Assembly: GCA_017996175.1 (NCBI GenBank)
Contig: JAGOHK010000004.1
Location: 40,295-104,294, forward strand
DNA length: 64,000 nucleotides
Direction of reading: 5' to 3'
Source: Leptospiraceae bacterium
GTDB lineage: Bacteria; Spirochaetota; Leptospiria; Leptospirales; Leptospiraceae
Part shown: one piece after another, positions 1-8,300 of the stretch
How positions within the stretch are numbered: position 1 is the stretch's first letter
Layout: every line of letters starts with the position of its first letter
The notes under the pieces: generated by a model
Database searches by the model: none
Told to the model about the DNA's origin: nothing
The model's input: the letters and a program-made list of their open reading frames with translations, nothing else
Made by a program: the position numbers and the translations under genes

Positions 1-282
1 TGTGCTTATTTACTGCCAGAATCTTTCCAAAATATATCCCAAAGTATAAATGAGGCTAATTCTGATTTTACTACAAATGAAAATTCTTCATCCTCATCGG
101 ATGTTTCTTCTGAATCTATTGGCTCTATTGTGGGTGGTGTATTCGGTGGTGCGGGATATTCTGCATCTTGGGATGATATGAGTAATTTTTCTAGTGAGTC
201 TAGTTATTCGCCGCCATCTAGTAGTTCTTCGTCCTCTTCAAGTTCTAGTAGTTCAGGTGGAGGCGGAGGGGGTGGGTGGTAG
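1..282 (+). CDS. C-terminal part of a Ser/Gly-rich tailed protein (partial)
   Basis: The gene runs in from before the window; 93 codons are visible and end in TAG at 280-282. The visible part is acidic and serine-rich, passes a short Gly/Val stretch (SIVGGVFGGAG), and ends in a run of 13 serines, then seven glycines and a terminal Trp. A Gly-rich tail closing on Trp is typical of membrane-anchored DUF2207 and TPM/YgcG-type envelope proteins, so this is probably the tail of such a protein. That is inference, because the diagnostic domains lie outside the window. The next gene faces it. Confidence 0.6.
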   Translation, partial: CAYLLPESFQNISQSINEANSDFTTNENSSSSSDVSSESIGSIVGGVFGGAGYSASWDDMSNFSSESSYSPPSSSSSSSSSSSSSGGGGGGGW

Positions 283-420
283 GATTTTGCTCTATACAAA
301 GATGGATCGAGTCAATGAATGCGATTGGAATCATTTCTTAATCAGGAAGATACTGTTGCATATTTGCGCATAAAGACGTCGACATTGGCAGAGTTTAGAA
401 AGTGGGGATAATCGTAATTT

Positions 421-613
421 GGCACATTCGATACGATTGCTAAGAAGCAATCATTTCCACCCTTTCGCTTGACGCTCACCAACCGCCAAGCGATGACCGG
501 TCTTTGTATAAGTATAGAGTTCGGTCATAGCTTGGCTGAAGGGCGATAGCGGGTGGAAGTAGCGTGTGAATGAAAAAGATTTTGTAACCTAAAAAGTCGC
601 GTATCGAAGTGCC
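421..613. repeat. Dispersed foldback repeat, family A copy
   Basis: The gene-free stretch 283-651 is mostly this element. The outer ends are inverted: GGCACATTCGATACG at 421-435 and its near complement CGTATCGAAGTGCC ending at 613. Inside, CCACCCTTTCGC followed by CCGCCAAGCGATGACCG near 460-500 is partly mirrored at about 523-560. The CCACCC...CCGCCAAGCGAT core recurs at 17080-17115 and 31220-31260. No ORF with a ribosome binding site is seen in it. Confidence 0.7.
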
Positions 614-651
614 GATTGAGAAAGAACATTAATCGAAAATGGGACACGAGT

Positions 652-1428
652 TCATTGATTAATCACACGAATAATATCTCCAATAGAATTAGCCTTTGGT
701 TCGAATGCCTGTAGCGCATATCCAGCAGTAACCGATACGATAGTAGTGATTACGAAAGGTAGTATGGTATGTTTGATTGCGGTGGTCATCCAGTGTTGTG
801 TGTCTACAGTTTTCATTTTTTTGTAGAGACCTGCTGCAAGTAGAGAGTCAACCAATAACTCGGCAAATAGAATCGGTGCAGAATAAACCACAAAAGCAGC
901 CGATAAAACTACCGTCACAATTAATATTAGAACAATGAGCGGCAAAGCAAACTCTTCCGCTTCTCCAGCAGTTCCAAGTGCTTCCACAACTGGATTTTCT
1001 CCTTTACTAATCAAACCTAAACCGGCTGGAACCGGAGGAGCTTCATCGAAAGAGCCACTTGCCCCGCCTCCTCCGAAATTTCCACCACTGCCCAAAATCT
1101 CTGAAGTGGAATTACCAAGACTTAAGCCAGGCAAATCAGAAATTTCCCCTATATCTGAAAAATCTTCCAATCTAGTTCTAAGCCAAAGCCATAGAAGCAG
1201 CAGAAAAACACCGTAAGCCGCTACGCAAACTAAAAAATATCTCATCCATAAAGAGGTAAGTCCAAGTATATGAAGTAGAGTATACGAAGTTAAAAATGCA
1301 GCACCACTTGTAATAGATACAAGTAAAAACATTTGTATCCTAGGAAAACTTTCTTGTTCTAATTTTCCGCGTAGACGATGTACTTCTTTTTTGCGAGAGA
1401 AGGGGAGTTGGATTTTGATTTTTTTCAT
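652..1428 (-). CDS. Uncharacterised multi-span membrane protein with Gly-rich linker
   Basis: 258 residues. A basic N-terminus (about 1-30) is followed by two hydrophobic segments (about 33-55 and 63-82), an acidic and Gly/Ser-rich cytoplasmic or periplasmic linker (about 88-155, with GSGGNFGGGGASGSFDEAP), and further hydrophobic segments near 162-200 and 220-240. It faces the Ser/Gly-tailed gene that ends at 282, and the two may belong to one envelope locus. No family was recognised with certainty. No convincing ribosome binding site precedes the ATG. The coding call rests on length, membrane topology and absence of a better frame. Confidence 0.7.
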   Translation of the reverse strand: MKKIKIQLPFSRKKEVHRLRGKLEQESFPRIQMFLLVSITSGAAFLTSYTLLHILGLTSLWMRYFLVCVAAYGVFLLLLWLWLRTRLEDFSDIGEISDLPGLSLGNSTSEILGSGGNFGGGGASGSFDEAPPVPAGLGLISKGENPVVEALGTAGEAEEFALPLIVLILIVTVVLSAAFVVYSAPILFAELLVDSLLAAGLYKKMKTVDTQHWMTTAIKHTILPFVITTIVSVTAGYALQAFEPKANSIGDIIRVINQ

Positions 1429-1574
1429 TGGTTTTTAAAGTTAGCGAATAAAGAAGAGTAAACGCCGAAACGCATAGATAAATTAAGGCGACTATTTTCA
1501 AGGTTTATCCTCCTTAGAGTTTTACATACTCAAATAAATAATATTTAGCTTAAAATTTAGTCAACCAAAAAGTC

Positions 1575-1605
1575 TTGACAAATATGACTACAATGGTCAT
1601 ATATT
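1575..1605 (+). promoter_or_regulatory. Promoter and palindromic operator of the Phd/PIN pair
   Basis: TTGACA at 1575-1580 is a consensus -35. A -10-like TATATT or TATTAT lies at 1600-1607. Between them ATATGAC (1582-1588) and GTCATAT (1596-1602) form a perfect 7-bp inverted repeat with a 7-nt spacer. The predicted transcript start falls almost on the ATG at 1610 and there is no Shine-Dalgarno sequence, so the message may be leaderless. An operator inside the promoter fits antitoxin autoregulation. Confidence 0.6.
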
Positions 1606-1609
1606 ATAT

Positions 1610-1912
1610 ATGTTATCCGTCGGTATTCGTGAATTAAAAACGCATTTAAGCCAATATATAGATTTAGTAAAAAAAGGAGAAAATATCCTTATTACTGAAC
1701 ATAATAAAGTCGTAGCAGAATTAAAATTCCTAGAACCTAATAATCCTGATGATAGTAATGTTAAGAGGGTTTTTGCAAAACTTATCTCAGAGAAAAAAAT
1801 GATCCCAGCTAAAAGAAAGTCTATGGGTATAGGTAAAAAATCAGCCGGCGGAAAAAAAGTAAAACAAAAAGACTGGTGGTCGATCTACCAAAAAGCTAAG
1901 GAAGATAAGTAG
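1610..1912 (+). CDS. Phd/YefM-type antitoxin
   Basis: 100 residues. The N-terminal half (VGIRELKTHLSQYIDLVKKG, then ILITEHNKVVAELKF) is the typical Phd/YefM DNA-binding and dimerisation fold, in which the antitoxin binds its own promoter. The C-terminal half is unusually lysine-rich (KRKSMGIGKKSAGGKKVKQKDWW), where such proteins carry the toxin-neutralising tail. The toxin partner is the PIN-domain gene at 2065, but the two are separated by 152 nt rather than overlapping. The inverted repeat immediately upstream is the likely operator. The start is the only reasonable ATG, and there is no Shine-Dalgarno sequence. Confidence 0.85.
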   Translation: MLSVGIRELKTHLSQYIDLVKKGENILITEHNKVVAELKFLEPNNPDDSNVKRVFAKLISEKKMIPAKRKSMGIGKKSAGGKKVKQKDWWSIYQKAKEDK

Positions 1913-1943
1913 TCGGGTTACAAAAATTTGATATTAAGGAAAA

Positions 1944-2054
1944 ATGAAAATAATTTCTAATGAATTAACAAAACTAACAGCCTGCGGCGGCAAACTCACC
2001 GTTAGGTGTCAGCATCCCCAGTCCAGCATGGGAAGTGCTGGCGCATCTGCGTAA
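1944..2054 (+). CDS. Small ORF running into a GC-rich insert
   Basis: An AAGGA motif at 1936-1940 stands 3 nt before an ATG that opens 36 codons. The first dozen residues (MKIISNELTKLT) come from ordinary low-GC sequence. The remainder (from ACGGKLTVRC) is read through a GC-rich insert and ends at TAA 2052-2054. It could be the relic of the original toxin start region or an accidental frame. No family was recognised. It is reported because it has a plausible ribosome binding site between antitoxin and toxin. Confidence 0.3.
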   Translation: MKIISNELTKLTACGGKLTVRCQHPQSSMGSAGASA

Positions 2055-2064
2055 GTGAGCTACT
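1979..2064. repeat. GC-rich hairpin-forming insert between antitoxin and toxin
   Basis: About 85 bp of strikingly GC-rich sequence in low-GC surroundings. CAGCA-CCC near 2008-2017 can pair with GGG-TGCTG near 2029-2040, and CTCAC (1994-1998) with GTGAG (2055-2059), giving a long imperfect hairpin. It ends just before the toxin ATG at 2065. Its composition and structure suggest a mobile or recombinogenic repeat. No second copy is present in this window. Confidence 0.55.
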
Positions 2065-2508
2065 ATGGTTTATTATATAGAGACTAGTATAATTCTATCG
2101 CTCCTTTTAGAAGATGAATTGTACGATAGGGCAATGGAAATTTGGAATACAACGGGAGAGAAAGTTACATCTATCTTAACTGGGATTGAGAGTTTAATAG
2201 TAGTTAGGCGTTATAATAAGGCAAATCAAAAAAAGTTTGGCTCTAAGTGGCTCTCTATTAAAGAAAAAAAGATTAAAGAATTTCTTCTTGAATGTAACCT
2301 GTTGAATATTGACGATGACATTCATAAAATAATCGAATTAAAAAAAGAAATTGCAGATTGCCGATCCTTGGATGCAATTCATGTGGCTACGGCAATTTAT
2401 TTCAAAGATCGGATAGGGGCATCTAAAATATCCTTTTATAGTTTTGATAAAAGAGTCATTGAAGTCGCTGAAAAGTTAGGTCTTCGAAAGTTTGTCGAAC
2501 AAATTTGA
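2065..2508 (+). CDS. PIN-domain toxin (VapC-like ribonuclease)
   Basis: 147 residues, the normal VapC length. PIN-domain toxins are Mg-dependent ribonucleases with four acidic residues. Visible here are YYIETS near the start (Glu in place of the usual Asp), an internal Glu in TGIESLIV (about 52), CRSLDAIHVATAIYF (Asp about 112), and SFDKRVIEVAEKLGL near the end (Asp about 133). It pairs with the Phd-like antitoxin at 1610, although the usual tight coupling is broken by the GC-rich insert. The Glu-for-Asp change at the first acidic position is conservative, so activity is likely retained. Confidence 0.8.
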   Translation: MVYYIETSIILSLLLEDELYDRAMEIWNTTGEKVTSILTGIESLIVVRRYNKANQKKFGSKWLSIKEKKIKEFLLECNLLNIDDDIHKIIELKKEIADCRSLDAIHVATAIYFKDRIGASKISFYSFDKRVIEVAEKLGLRKFVEQI

Positions 2509-2580
2509 TATTATATTTTAAATAAGCTTTAGTCATCGTAAGCCTATGAGATAAACTGCCATTGAAGGTGAGGAAATACA

Positions 2581-3918
2581 ATGCTAACAAACCTTTGGCA
2601 AACAATAAGTAATCTAGGGATTAAAGAATCGAAAGATGATTTAATTAAATTCAAAAGAAGAATTTTATTTAATAGAATTATTTTTGTTCTTTTTAGTTTA
2701 AATTGCATTTTTCTAATTTTCCAAATTGGTGTAGTAAGCTTTATTTTTTTATCATTAGAAAAATCTAGGATAGATGAAATAAAGCCAATAGCTTTAACAC
2801 AATTAGTCTACCAAGTTCTTGCTACTTCATTTTTTGTTTGGATGATTTATATGGTATCGAAAGGATACTATGAATTATCCTTAAAAATTTACCTTTTGAT
2901 CTCTCCTCTTTTTACTACCCTGTTCGCCTTAAGTTTTGGTCCGAAGATAGATTCTCATTTTATTTTTCTGGCATGTTATTTACAAGTGCTAATGTTTTGT
3001 GATGAGTCGCAGGGTAAATTAAAAATTTTATCTATGTTGAATATTACCTTGTTCTTAGTGATTACGATAGTGAGCTACCATGTTATTGATTTTTCTCGTC
3101 TTAGTTTTCTACCAGAGAGAAATTACTTGAATGTATTTATGATTATTTTTGTAACCGTTATCCTCATTAACGAAATGCATAAGATTACCGCGGCGACGGA
3201 GAGTGCTTTGCATTCGGAACGAAAAAAAGCAGATGACTTACTCGGAAATATTTTACCAGAAAAAGCAATTCAAGAATTAAAAGAAAAAGGTGTGGTTACA
3301 CCGGTTTATTTTTCTTCTGCGAGTATACTTTTTACTGACTTTAAAGGATTTACGAGTATAGCCGAAAAAATGAGCCCGACAGAACTCATTCGAGAACTAG
3401 ATATTTGTTTTAGTCAATTTGATTCTATTATAAGAAGAAACAATTTAGAAAAATTAAAAACGATAGGCGATAGTTATATGTGTGCGGGTGGGATTCCTAC
3501 TGAAAATAAATCTCATGCAGTAGATTGTGTATTAGCCGCACTAGAGATTCAGCGGCTAATGAAAGAAATCAAACTACTCAAGTCAGAATTGGGAATTGAT
3601 TACTGGGAACTTAGACTAGGAATTCACTCAGGTCCTGTGATTGCTGGAGTTATTGGCGAAAATAAATTTGCTTATGACATCTGGGGTGATACTGTAAACA
3701 CGGCAAGTAGGATGGAAAGTTCTGGAAATACTGGGGAAGTAAATATTTCCGAAAGTACTTTTGAGTTAATAAAAGATTTCTTTGATTGCGAATTTAGAGG
3801 AGAAGTAAATGCAAAGAACAAAGGAAATATTCGAATGTACTTCGTAAAAAAAATCAAACCAGAATTTTCCGTAAACCAACAAGGGATAGTTCCGAATAAA
3901 ACTCTCTTGTCAAAATAA
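2581..3918 (+). CDS. Membrane-bound class III adenylate cyclase
   Basis: 445 residues. The first 200 are strongly hydrophobic, with about six predicted membrane spans. A short signalling helix (ERKKADDLLGNILPEKAIQEL) leads into the catalytic domain (about 245-430). Metal-binding Asp residues are in FTDFKGFTS and TIGDSYM. The adenine-specifying Lys is in LEKLKTIGD and the Asp in YDIWGDTVN, and the transition-state Asn and Arg are in TVNTASRMES. The complete set predicts conversion of ATP to cAMP. Preceded by the sequence GGTGAGGAAAT a few bases before the ATG. It is one of three class III cyclase domains in the window. Confidence 0.9.
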   Translation: MLTNLWQTISNLGIKESKDDLIKFKRRILFNRIIFVLFSLNCIFLIFQIGVVSFIFLSLEKSRIDEIKPIALTQLVYQVLATSFFVWMIYMVSKGYYELSLKIYLLISPLFTTLFALSFGPKIDSHFIFLACYLQVLMFCDESQGKLKILSMLNITLFLVITIVSYHVIDFSRLSFLPERNYLNVFMIIFVTVILINEMHKITAATESALHSERKKADDLLGNILPEKAIQELKEKGVVTPVYFSSASILFTDFKGFTSIAEKMSPTELIRELDICFSQFDSIIRRNNLEKLKTIGDSYMCAGGIPTENKSHAVDCVLAALEIQRLMKEIKLLKSELGIDYWELRLGIHSGPVIAGVIGENKFAYDIWGDTVNTASRMESSGNTGEVNISESTFELIKDFFDCEFRGEVNAKNKGNIRMYFVKKIKPEFSVNQQGIVPNKTLLSK

Positions 3919-3978
3919 ATTACATTAGAATTTTTATATACAAGAAATGACTAGTTTGCAAGAAATAATAACTACACA

Positions 3979-5250
3979 ATGGAAATACTTGTAATTTTAA
4001 TTCTAATCTTGCTCAATGGAATATTTTCGATGTCGGAAATTTCTCTTGTGTCAGCAAAGAAAAATCGTTTAGAGTCTGCTTCTAAAAAAGGAAATAAGGG
4101 GGCGAAAGTCGCACTTGAACTTTCTAGTTCTCCGAACCGATTTCTATCTACAGTGCAAATTGGAATTACTCTGATAGGAATTTTGACTGGGATGTTCAGC
4201 GGGGAAAATATAACCAAAGACTTAGAAGTAAAAATTTTAGAAATTTCATTTTTGCAAGATTATGCTCACACAATTGCGGTTAGCATCATATTAGTCTCAA
4301 TCACTTTTTTTTCTCTGGTTCTAGGAGAGTTGGTTCCTAAAAGAATCGGATTAACTTATCCGGAAAGCATTGCCAAACTCATGTCACAACCAATGAAGCT
4401 GATTTCGATTGTCACTGCTCCCTTTATTTGGTTACTTACCGTAACAACTGAGATGATTTTAAAAGTTCTTAAAATTACTCCTTCTTCTGATAATAAAGTC
4501 ACAGAAGAGGAGATAAGAGCTATTATCCGAGAAGGAACTAAGGATGGTGAAATTCAAAAGATTGAGCAGGATATTCTAGAAAGAGTATTTTACATCGGAG
4601 ATAGAAAAGTAAGCTCTCTTATGACACACCGAAGTTCAATGACATTTTTAGAATTAGGTTTTTCAAAATCAGAAATAAAAAAAACTATCTCGGAGGATAT
4701 GCATTCTATTTATCCAGTTTATGAAAAAAATCCAGATGATATTGTGGGTGTCGTTCGATTAATTCATTTATTTATAGATATAGATAAAGATGATTTTCAA
4801 TTGAAACGTCTCTTACAAGAGCCAATTTATATCACAGAAAATACTTCCGCTTATAAGGCACTTGAAAAATTCAAAAAGACAAATGTGCATTATGCGCTGG
4901 TGACCGATGAATATGGAATGCTTCAAGGAATTGTTACCCTCGACAATATACTAAAAGCTCTAGTTGGAAATGTGTCGGAATTTAACCAGTATGAATTAAA
5001 ACTGGAAAAACGAGAAGACGGGACTTGGTTGGTGGATGGTCATTATCCGCTTCATGACTTTTTGATTTATTTTGGTTTAGATGAACTAGTTCATAGTTAT
5101 GAAATAAATACCATTAGCGGACTGATTTTAAATGAACTCATGCATATCCCGAAAGAAGGCGAGAAATTCAAATGGAAAAACTTCGAACTAGAAATCCTCG
5201 ATATGGACGGGGTAAAAATCGACAAAGTACTTATAAGAACAAATATTTAA
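3979..5250 (+). CDS. CNNM/CBS-domain membrane protein (CorC/HlyC/TlyC family)
   Basis: 423 residues. An N-terminal CNNM (DUF21) membrane domain (about 1-190, beginning EILVILILILLNGIFSMSEIS) is followed by a CBS pair (about 200-330: VSSLMTHRSS, then YALVTDEYGMLQGIVTLDNIL) and a C-terminal CorC_HlyC domain (about 345-423, WLVDGHYPLHDF). The family is linked to Mg or Co efflux. Spirochaete members are often annotated as haemolysin TlyC, but that activity is not established by sequence. The domain order and length are normal for the family. It stands alone between two signalling genes on the same strand. Confidence 0.9.
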   Translation: MEILVILILILLNGIFSMSEISLVSAKKNRLESASKKGNKGAKVALELSSSPNRFLSTVQIGITLIGILTGMFSGENITKDLEVKILEISFLQDYAHTIAVSIILVSITFFSLVLGELVPKRIGLTYPESIAKLMSQPMKLISIVTAPFIWLLTVTTEMILKVLKITPSSDNKVTEEEIRAIIREGTKDGEIQKIEQDILERVFYIGDRKVSSLMTHRSSMTFLELGFSKSEIKKTISEDMHSIYPVYEKNPDDIVGVVRLIHLFIDIDKDDFQLKRLLQEPIYITENTSAYKALEKFKKTNVHYALVTDEYGMLQGIVTLDNILKALVGNVSEFNQYELKLEKREDGTWLVDGHYPLHDFLIYFGLDELVHSYEINTISGLILNELMHIPKEGEKFKWKNFELEILDMDGVKIDKVLIRTNI

Positions 5251-5316
5251 ATTTTTTTTAGTTTACATTTAATTCTTACTATCATTCAATCTTAAAACTG
5301 GTTTTTAGGATTTTAT

Positions 5317-8300
5317 ATGGGGTCAATCTCTGGTTATCAGATATTAGAGCAGTTAAATGAGAACTCTAATTATATTTTATGGAAAGGATTAGATTCTCAT
5401 AATAGACCTATTATTTGTAAAGTTCTAAAGTGGGATAGTGTAAATCCTAGAGAAAAGGCACTACTTCGCAATGAATACGAAATTTTAAAATCCTTCGAGG
5501 GTAAACCTTATATTATTCAAGTCTACGAACTTATAGAAAAAGAGGATACCTTTGCTCTTGTTCAGGAAGATTTTGGAGGTAAGTCGATTCGTTCTTTGTT
5601 AAACGAAAGAAAATTCACTCTACCAGAAATATTAAAGATAGGAATTTCTGCCGCATCAGCACTCTCTCAGATTCATTCAAGCGGAGTGATTCATAAAGAT
5701 ATTAATCCGGCTAATCTAGTGTTAAACCCTGAAACGGGGGAAATGAAAATTATAGATTTTGGAATCTCTGAGCGTATTTCTCTAAAGTCATTTTCCTTAG
5801 ATAATCCAGATAAATTAGAGGGTACTTTAGCCTATATTTCTCCTGAGCAAACAGGTCGAATGAATCGTCATATAGATCATAGATCTGATTTGTATTCACT
5901 TGGAATCACATTGTATGAACTTTTCTGCGGTACTATTCCATTTACTTCAAGTGATCCTCTCGAAATTGTTCATGCGCATATTGCTACTTATCCACTGGAT
6001 CCGAGCACGGTTAATCCTAATTTGCCGGAGGTAATCTCTGAAATAATAAATAAGTTGTTAGAAAAAATTGGAGAAGCAAGATACCAGTCAGCTCTTGGAC
6101 TAAAATACGATTTAGAAAAATGTTTAAATTCATTATTAACAAGTGGTACAGTCGAAAAATTTGAAATTGCGAAAAATGATTTTTCTTCAAGCTTTCAAAT
6201 TCCTCAAAAATTATTTGGTCGGCAAGAGGATATTATTCAACTGTTTGATGCCTATACAAATGCATTCGAAGGAAATAAAACCAGTGTATTAATCGAAGGA
6301 CTTTCGGGAGCAGGCAAATCTGCGTTAGTCCACGAACTATTTAAAATCCTAAAAAATTTTCCGGGTGTAAAAACGTATTATATATCAGGTAAATTTGATC
6401 AATTCCAAAAGAGTATTCCGTATTATGCGTTTAATAAAGCATTTAATTCGTATATTTCTTTTTTACTTTCTGAAAATAAAGATTTTATTTCTTCTAAAAA
6501 AGTAGAAATTCTAGAAGCGCTTGGCGGAATGGGTAGAGTATTACTCGAAATTATCCCCGATTTAGAACTTATCACAGGAAAATTAGAAAACATAGATGAA
6601 TTAGATGCATCACAGGCGCAAAATAGATTATTTTATGTGTTTAAAAAATTTATTTTAGCTATTTGTAATAATACAAATCCAGTTGTACTATTCATTGACG
6701 ATTTACAATGGGTTGACTCTGGATCACTCGGGCTTATTAAAATTCTATTCAACGATAGTGATATAAAACATTTACTTTTTATCGGTGCTTACAGGAATAA
6801 TGAAATTACCCCCGGACATCCTTTTTCTATTTTACTTTCAGAGTCAAAAGAGAAAGGGGCAAATATTGAAACCATATTGGTAGATAACTTAAAAATTGGG
6901 GATATTAAGTTGCTGGTTTCTGAAACATTGTATAAGTCAGAAGCGGATATTACTGAATTAGCCGAATTAATTTTTTCCAAAACATCTGGAAATCCTTTTT
7001 TTGTGAATCAATTTTTGAAATCTCTCTATGAGAAAAATTTAATTTATTTCGATTACAGTAATTCTAATCATCCTGAATGGAAGTGGGACTTTGATAAAAT
7101 TCTGTATGAAAAAATTACAGATAATGTCGTTATTCTCATGACCGAAAAAATACGAGAGCTTTCGACTGAAGCTGTTTTCTCTTTGCAAATTGCATCTTGT
7201 TTAGGAAATCGTTTTTCTTTGCGAATGCTTGCATTAATTTTAGAGAAAGATTTAAAAGAGTCTTTTAGTATACTCTGGCAAGCAATCCAGAAAAATCTTC
7301 TCATCCCGATTGGCGAATACAAAATTATTTTAATGTCCAAGGGTAATGATGATTTTCCGAACGAATTTGATTTAGAAATTAATTTTATTCATGATAGGGT
7401 TCAGCAGTCTGCTTACAGCCTGATAAAAGAAGTTACTAAAAAAAATCTTCATCATAAAATTGGAAAGATGTACTTCGCGAAAATGACAAAGGAAGAAAGG
7501 CTCGAGAGGATATTCGAGATTATTCACCATTTGAATTACGGCTCTGAATTATTTGAAACGGAATTAGAGAAACTCGAACTGGCAAAGTTAAATTTAGAGA
7601 CCGGCAGGCGAGCAAAACTTTCTGGAGCTTACGAAGCGGCTTTAGTTTATTTTGAGAAAGGAATTGATTTACTAAAACAAGTAACAGGTTCGGAAGAAAT
7701 ATTGTTATTAAATCTAGCTTTTAATACAGAGGCATCTGAGAGTTCATGGTTACTCGGGCAAATGGATAAAATGCATTCCTACGCAAAATTATCATTATCT
7801 CTAGCAAGATACCCTTTAGAAAAAGTAAAAACATACAAAGTGTTAATTACTTTTTATGTATCGTCGGGACTAGGTATTGAAGCAATTCATCGCGCTGTGG
7901 AAATTTTGAAAGAGTTAGGTGTGAATACATCTCCGTTTCCGTCACAGTTATCTGTTATATCTGAATTAATTAAAACCAAACTGACACTCGCTGGTAAAAA
8001 AATGGAAGACCTCGGAAATCTTCCTAAGTTAGAAAATCCAACATCCCTTGCAATTATGGAGATACTCTCTGTTGCCTCCTCGCCGGCTTACAGTAATTCG
8101 CCCAATCTTTTACCAATTTTAGTATTTAAGCAGGTCTCTATTACCGCCAAACAAGGATTTACCTTAGCGTCTTCCTTTGCTTACACAACTCTGGCGCTAA
8201 TTTATTGTGGTGTCTTAAATGATATTACTTCGGGTTATGAGTTTGGAAAGCTGGGTATGAGTTTACTCGGGAAAGTGCCATCAGCAGAATTTAAAGGCAA

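Noticed and set aside
935..1216. Plus-strand proline/serine-rich frame
   Set aside because: It is antisense to the Gly-rich linker of the membrane protein and owes its open frame to that composition.
1979..2064. Integron attC-type recombination site
   Set aside because: One core heptamer (ACCTAAC on the minus strand) fits, but the partner GTTAGTT departs from the consensus and no integrase or cassette array is present.
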